Made by a program: the position numbers and the translations under genes. Positions 61,391 through 64,000 of a stretch of 64,000 nucleotides of DNA are shown here, one piece after another. The stretch comes from CAZMRF01 sp964568735. GTDB lineage: Bacteria > Acidobacteriota > Polarisedimenticolia > JACPZX01. The stretch is from the NCBI GenBank assembly GCA_964568735.1, contig CAZMRF010000011.1:1-64000 (forward strand), written 5' to 3'. Under the pieces are notes generated by a model. It did not search any database and had not been told where the DNA came from. It was given only the letters and a program-made list of their open reading frames with translations. Position 1 is the first letter of the stretch. Every line of letters begins with the position of its first letter.

Positions 61391-62001
61391 CGACGGGACA
61401 GGACACCGAGCTTCGCACCTGGATCGAGACGTGGCAGGCCGAAGGCGAGACGCCCGTCGACCTGCGCGAGAGGATGCTCCGGCGCGTGCGCCGCCAGAGC
61501 TTCTACCAGAAGGCGTCGGCCATCGGCGAGGCAGCCATAGTGCTGCTGATGACGGCCTTCCTCGCCTGGGTTGGAATCAACTCCACGCGCACGGCGGACA
61601 TCGTCGTGGTCGTCGCGTTCCTGATCCTCCAGGCCTGGGCGGTGATCTACGGCTACCGGGCGCGCCGGGGCCTGTGGCGCCCGAGGGACGAATCGGCCGC
61701 GGCCTTCCTCGATCTCTCGCTTCGCCGATGCGAGCAGCGCCTGAAGCTCATGCGGGCGGGCTACCTCATCCTGGCCGTGGAGGTCGCCGTCTTCGTCCCC
61801 TGGCTCTGGATCCGGACCCAGCCCGACGCCGCGAGAGCCGCCTCCCTCCTCGGCACGCGCGCCGGCGCCTACGCTTTCCTGGCCGTCTTCGTCGCCGCCG
61901 CCCTCGCCGCCATCATCTATGCCGGCCACCGCACGCGAAGAGATCTCGACGCGCTCAAGGATCTCGAGCGAAGCCTCACCGCCATCAACGGGGAGCGCTG
62001 A
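61387..62001 (+). CDS. Membrane protein, probable regulatory partner of the sigma factor
   Basis: 204 residues with four hydrophobic helices (IGEAAIVLLMTAFLAWVGIN, VVVVAFLILQAWAVIYGYRA, GYLILAVEVAVFVPWLWI, and AFLAVFVAAALAAIIYAG). The cytoplasmic N-terminus (LRTWIETWQAEGETPVDLRE) is short, so it does not have the classic zinc anti-sigma domain, but the translational coupling through ATGA and the membrane location suit an anti-sigma or signal-sensing role. I do not recognise a family. Short intercellular loops carry charged residues. Confidence 0.75.
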   Translation: MTTGQDTELRTWIETWQAEGETPVDLRERMLRRVRRQSFYQKASAIGEAAIVLLMTAFLAWVGINSTRTADIVVVVAFLILQAWAVIYGYRARRGLWRPRDESAAAFLDLSLRRCEQRLKLMRAGYLILAVEVAVFVPWLWIRTQPDAARAASLLGTRAGAYAFLAVFVAAALAAIIYAGHRTRRDLDALKDLERSLTAINGER

Positions 62002-62050
62002 GACTCCGCTCAGCTTGATGAGGACAACCCCAACCACTCCTCCCGATCGC

Positions 62051-62599
62051 TCAGGGCCCCGACTTGTCGGCCGGAGGGATGGTTGCCTCCTTGAGGATCG
62101 CCAGCCACGCAGTTCGTTTCTCCGGCGACAGTTGGGGGGTCTTTTCGACGAACGAGAGCACCAGCATCCTCTTCCCGCTTCGAGAGGCGCGGTCGAGCTG
62201 GTGCTGAGCCGGGTAGCCCTGGCAACCGTCGTGCTGCCATTCGTAGATGATCGTGTCTTCGGACTCCTCGAGAACCGAAATGCGGAGCGATGGGCATCCT
62301 TGAGAGAGGCCCGCTTTGACTTGCTCGAAATAGGGGCGAAGGGGCACACCGTGTGCGTAGGAGTGACTGGTCACCAACTCCTTCCAGTCTTCGACAGTCT
62401 GTCCCACTAGGACATACTCTCGGACGGCCTCCTGTCGGTTGGCGGCCTGATGACCGAGCTGCCAATCCCGGCCATAGAAGCGGAAGCTCCAGCGCTCGGG
62501 AGCCTCGACAGGTTCCTTCGCGCTCGAGCTGCCGATCAAGGCAGCTACCAGCGCCGTGACGACGACGAGAACTGCGAAGCTCCGCGTGAACTGTCTCAT
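62051..62599 (-). CDS. Small secreted protein of unknown function
   Basis: 182 residues with a signal peptide (FAVLVVVTALVAALIGSSSA). The mature part has a WSFRFYGRDWQLGHQAANRQ start, a central VLVGQTVEDWKELVTSHSYA segment, two cysteines (SQGCPSLRI and HDGCQGYPA) that could pair, and a C-terminal helix. The KELVTSH and EWQHDGC pattern is reminiscent of small exported proteins of proteobacteria with an unnamed fold. Its ATG overlaps the TGA of the upstream ankyrin gene by 4 bases (ATGA), implying coordinated production and possibly interaction. Confidence 0.7.
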   Translation of the reverse strand: MRQFTRSFAVLVVVTALVAALIGSSSAKEPVEAPERWSFRFYGRDWQLGHQAANRQEAVREYVLVGQTVEDWKELVTSHSYAHGVPLRPYFEQVKAGLSQGCPSLRISVLEESEDTIIYEWQHDGCQGYPAQHQLDRASRSGKRMLVLSFVEKTPQLSPEKRTAWLAILKEATIPPADKSGP

Positions 62600-64000
62600 G
62601 GTTGCTCCTCCTCTGCTCCATGCGCCAGGAGCATGTCCACGATTTCCTTGTTGCCGTATTTGCGCGCAGCCTGCAGCGCGGTCCTGCCCATGGCTTCAGC
62701 GTTGACATTCGCGCCATGTGCGATGAGCAACGCCACGACGTCCCGGTGACCGTTCCTGGCCGCCCAGTAGAGCAGTGTCCGTCCATCGGCGAATGCGTCA
62801 TTCACGTTCGCGCCGTTGCGAATCAGCAGGTCCACCACCGCAGTGTATCCAGACTCTGCTGCTTGCTGGAGTGCGGAGGAGCCGTCGTTACCAGCGCGAC
62901 CCCGTCCGCCTCCGGGCCTCCGGGCGTTCACGTCCACACCTGCAGCGATGAGGATCTCGGCCACCTGCCTGATGCCGGCCTCGTTCGAGCCCCAGATTGT
63001 AGCGCTGATCAGCGGCGTGCCTCCGCGGTAATCCGCGGCGTTGACGTCGGCGCCGCGGGCCACGAGCAGCCGCACGATGTCCACACGCAGCGACTTCGCG
63101 GCGTCGATCAGCGGGGTCGACTCGTACAGGTTCCTCGGGTCAATCTCCGCGCCCGCGTCGAGCAGCGCCGTCGCGATCACGAGGTTTTCCGATTCTGTGG
63201 CGATGTACAAGGCCGTCTCCTTGTTCCGATCGCGGGCATCGACGGCCGCACCGTTCGCCCTGAGCACCCGAAACACTTCCAGGTACTTCGCGTCCTGCAC
63301 GTCTTTGACCGATCGTTCCTGCGCGAAGCGGTCACCATGGGACAGGTTGGCCGCCAGCGCTTCCTCCTTCGATATGGACACTCCCTTGGCGAGCCAGTGC
63401 ATCGCGGTCCAGCCCGGCACGTTGTCTCCCCCGACCCGTATGGGTGTGTGGTCCGGGTCGGTCTTCGACACGCCCTCCGAAAAAGCCCACTCCCTCGTTC
63501 CCGTCATCCGTGCACCCTGCGAAAGGGCCCACTCCACACCCTCCTTGTTGCCGTACTTCACAAACGCGGTGATCAGGTCCATCCCGGATGGCCCGCAGTC
63601 GACTTTCGCGCCCCTTGCGACGAGGAGTTTGGCCGCCTCGAGATGCTGGTTGTATGCGGCATTTGCCAATGGAGTGTATCCGTAGTCATCGGACGCATTG
63701 ACGTCGGCGCCCCGCTCGAGCAAATACCCCACAACCTGCGTTTGCCCTTCGGCCGCAGCCAGGTGCAGGGGGGTGGTGCCGAATCTGTCTTTGACTTGCA
63801 CGTCCAGGTCCTGTGCCAATAGCCACGCCACGACGTCCTGATGTCCGGCTCCGGACGCCCAATGGAGAGGCGTTTGGTGCCGTTCATGGTCTCGGATGCG
63901 GATCATGCCGGGCTTGTGTGCTGCCAGCTCCTGGAGCTTCGCGAGATTGCCCGCCAACGCGGCTTTCCGCGCCTCGATGACGGACGCGGTCTCCGGCCTA
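62596..64000 (-). CDS. Ankyrin-repeat protein, 5' end off right edge
   Basis: The frame is open to the right edge (about 468 residues visible, with no stop). Roughly nine ankyrin repeats are visible: TPLHWASGAGHQDVVAWLLA, TPLHLAAAEGQTQVVGYLLE, TPLANAAYNQHLEAAKLLVA, ETALYIATESENLVIATALL, and RTLLYWAARNGHRDVVALLI. An internal segment (about 118-200) interrupts the array with HWLAKGVSISKEEALAANLS. Ankyrins mediate protein binding. The ATGA overlap with the next gene, encoding a small secreted protein, suggests the two work together. The gene is somewhat lower in GC than the ECF region, but less so than the 47.6-kb ankyrin gene. Confidence 0.88.
   Translation of the reverse strand, partial: RPETASVIEARKAALAGNLAKLQELAAHKPGMIRIRDHERHQTPLHWASGAGHQDVVAWLLAQDLDVQVKDRFGTTPLHLAAAEGQTQVVGYLLERGADVNASDDYGYTPLANAAYNQHLEAAKLLVARGAKVDCGPSGMDLITAFVKYGNKEGVEWALSQGARMTGTREWAFSEGVSKTDPDHTPIRVGGDNVPGWTAMHWLAKGVSISKEEALAANLSHGDRFAQERSVKDVQDAKYLEVFRVLRANGAAVDARDRNKETALYIATESENLVIATALLDAGAEIDPRNLYESTPLIDAAKSLRVDIVRLLVARGADVNAADYRGGTPLISATIWGSNEAGIRQVAEILIAAGVDVNARRPGGGRGRAGNDGSSALQQAAESGYTAVVDLLIRNGANVNDAFADGRTLLYWAARNGHRDVVALLIAHGANVNAEAMGRTALQAARKYGNKEIVDMLLAHGAEEEQP

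Overview
The window is high-GC DNA (roughly two thirds G+C in most genes), with dense coding on both strands, many 4-base start/stop overlaps, numerous Ser/Thr kinases fused to beta-propellers or TPRs, secreted proteins carrying PKD, Kelch, MopE-like and thrombospondin-3-like repeats, and a bacterial GlnRS next to GluRS. This suits a chromosomal fragment from a soil or sediment bacterium of the Acidobacteriota type (Thermoanaerobaculia/Polarisedimenticolia-like), with Myxococcota or Eisenbacteria-like lineages as alternatives. The taxonomy is inference from gene content. Two runs of ten N, each inside a kinase gene, show that this is a draft assembly.

Layout. 1-1.9 kb: a lower-GC piece with the start of a type I restriction methyltransferase (hsdM, cut by the left edge) and a DUF3644 gene; the spacer between them folds like an integron attC site. 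2.4-5.7 kb: a dehydrogenase/crotonase fusion and a thiolase (acyl-CoA metabolism). 5.8-9.1 kb: an Ig-like lipoprotein and an orphan secretin with a long C-terminal extension. 9.1-12.4 kb: a nucleotide-transporter-like membrane protein with HEAT repeats plus a cNMP-binding protein. 12.9-18 kb: a secreted DUF6345 protein with a possible clan-CD peptidase dyad, small secreted proteins, and a hybrid histidine kinase. 18-26.3 kb: housekeeping genes (DUF3024, glnS, gltX, mscL, a metalloprotease, asnA, DUF2891, a cupin).

26.3-37.1 kb: two tandem paralogous kinase-propeller proteins, a cupredoxin-PKD secreted protein, a TIGR01777 epimerase, and a kinase with TPRs. 37.4-44.4 kb: an M48 peptidase and a DUF2339 membrane protein, followed by three secreted or outer-membrane proteins. 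44.6-53.3 kb: three single-gene segments on the minus strand (Kelch protein, ankyrin protein, kinase-propeller). The ankyrin and kinase segments are bounded by direct repeats that match the 3' end of a degraded tRNA-Asn at 53.2 kb. 53.4-64 kb: a divergent EamA exporter/MocR regulator pair with a repeat-rich operator, a lipoprotein DsbA-like protein, a DUF885 peptidase-like lipoprotein, a transglutaminase-like protein, an ECF sigma factor with a membrane partner, and an ankyrin protein (5' end off the right edge) overlapping a small secreted protein.

The most unusual observations are the tRNA-3'-end repeats around single-gene segments, the attC-like hairpin at the hsdM/DUF3644 junction, a C-terminal module shared by separate secreted proteins, and two genes whose real N-termini appear to use non-canonical start codons.
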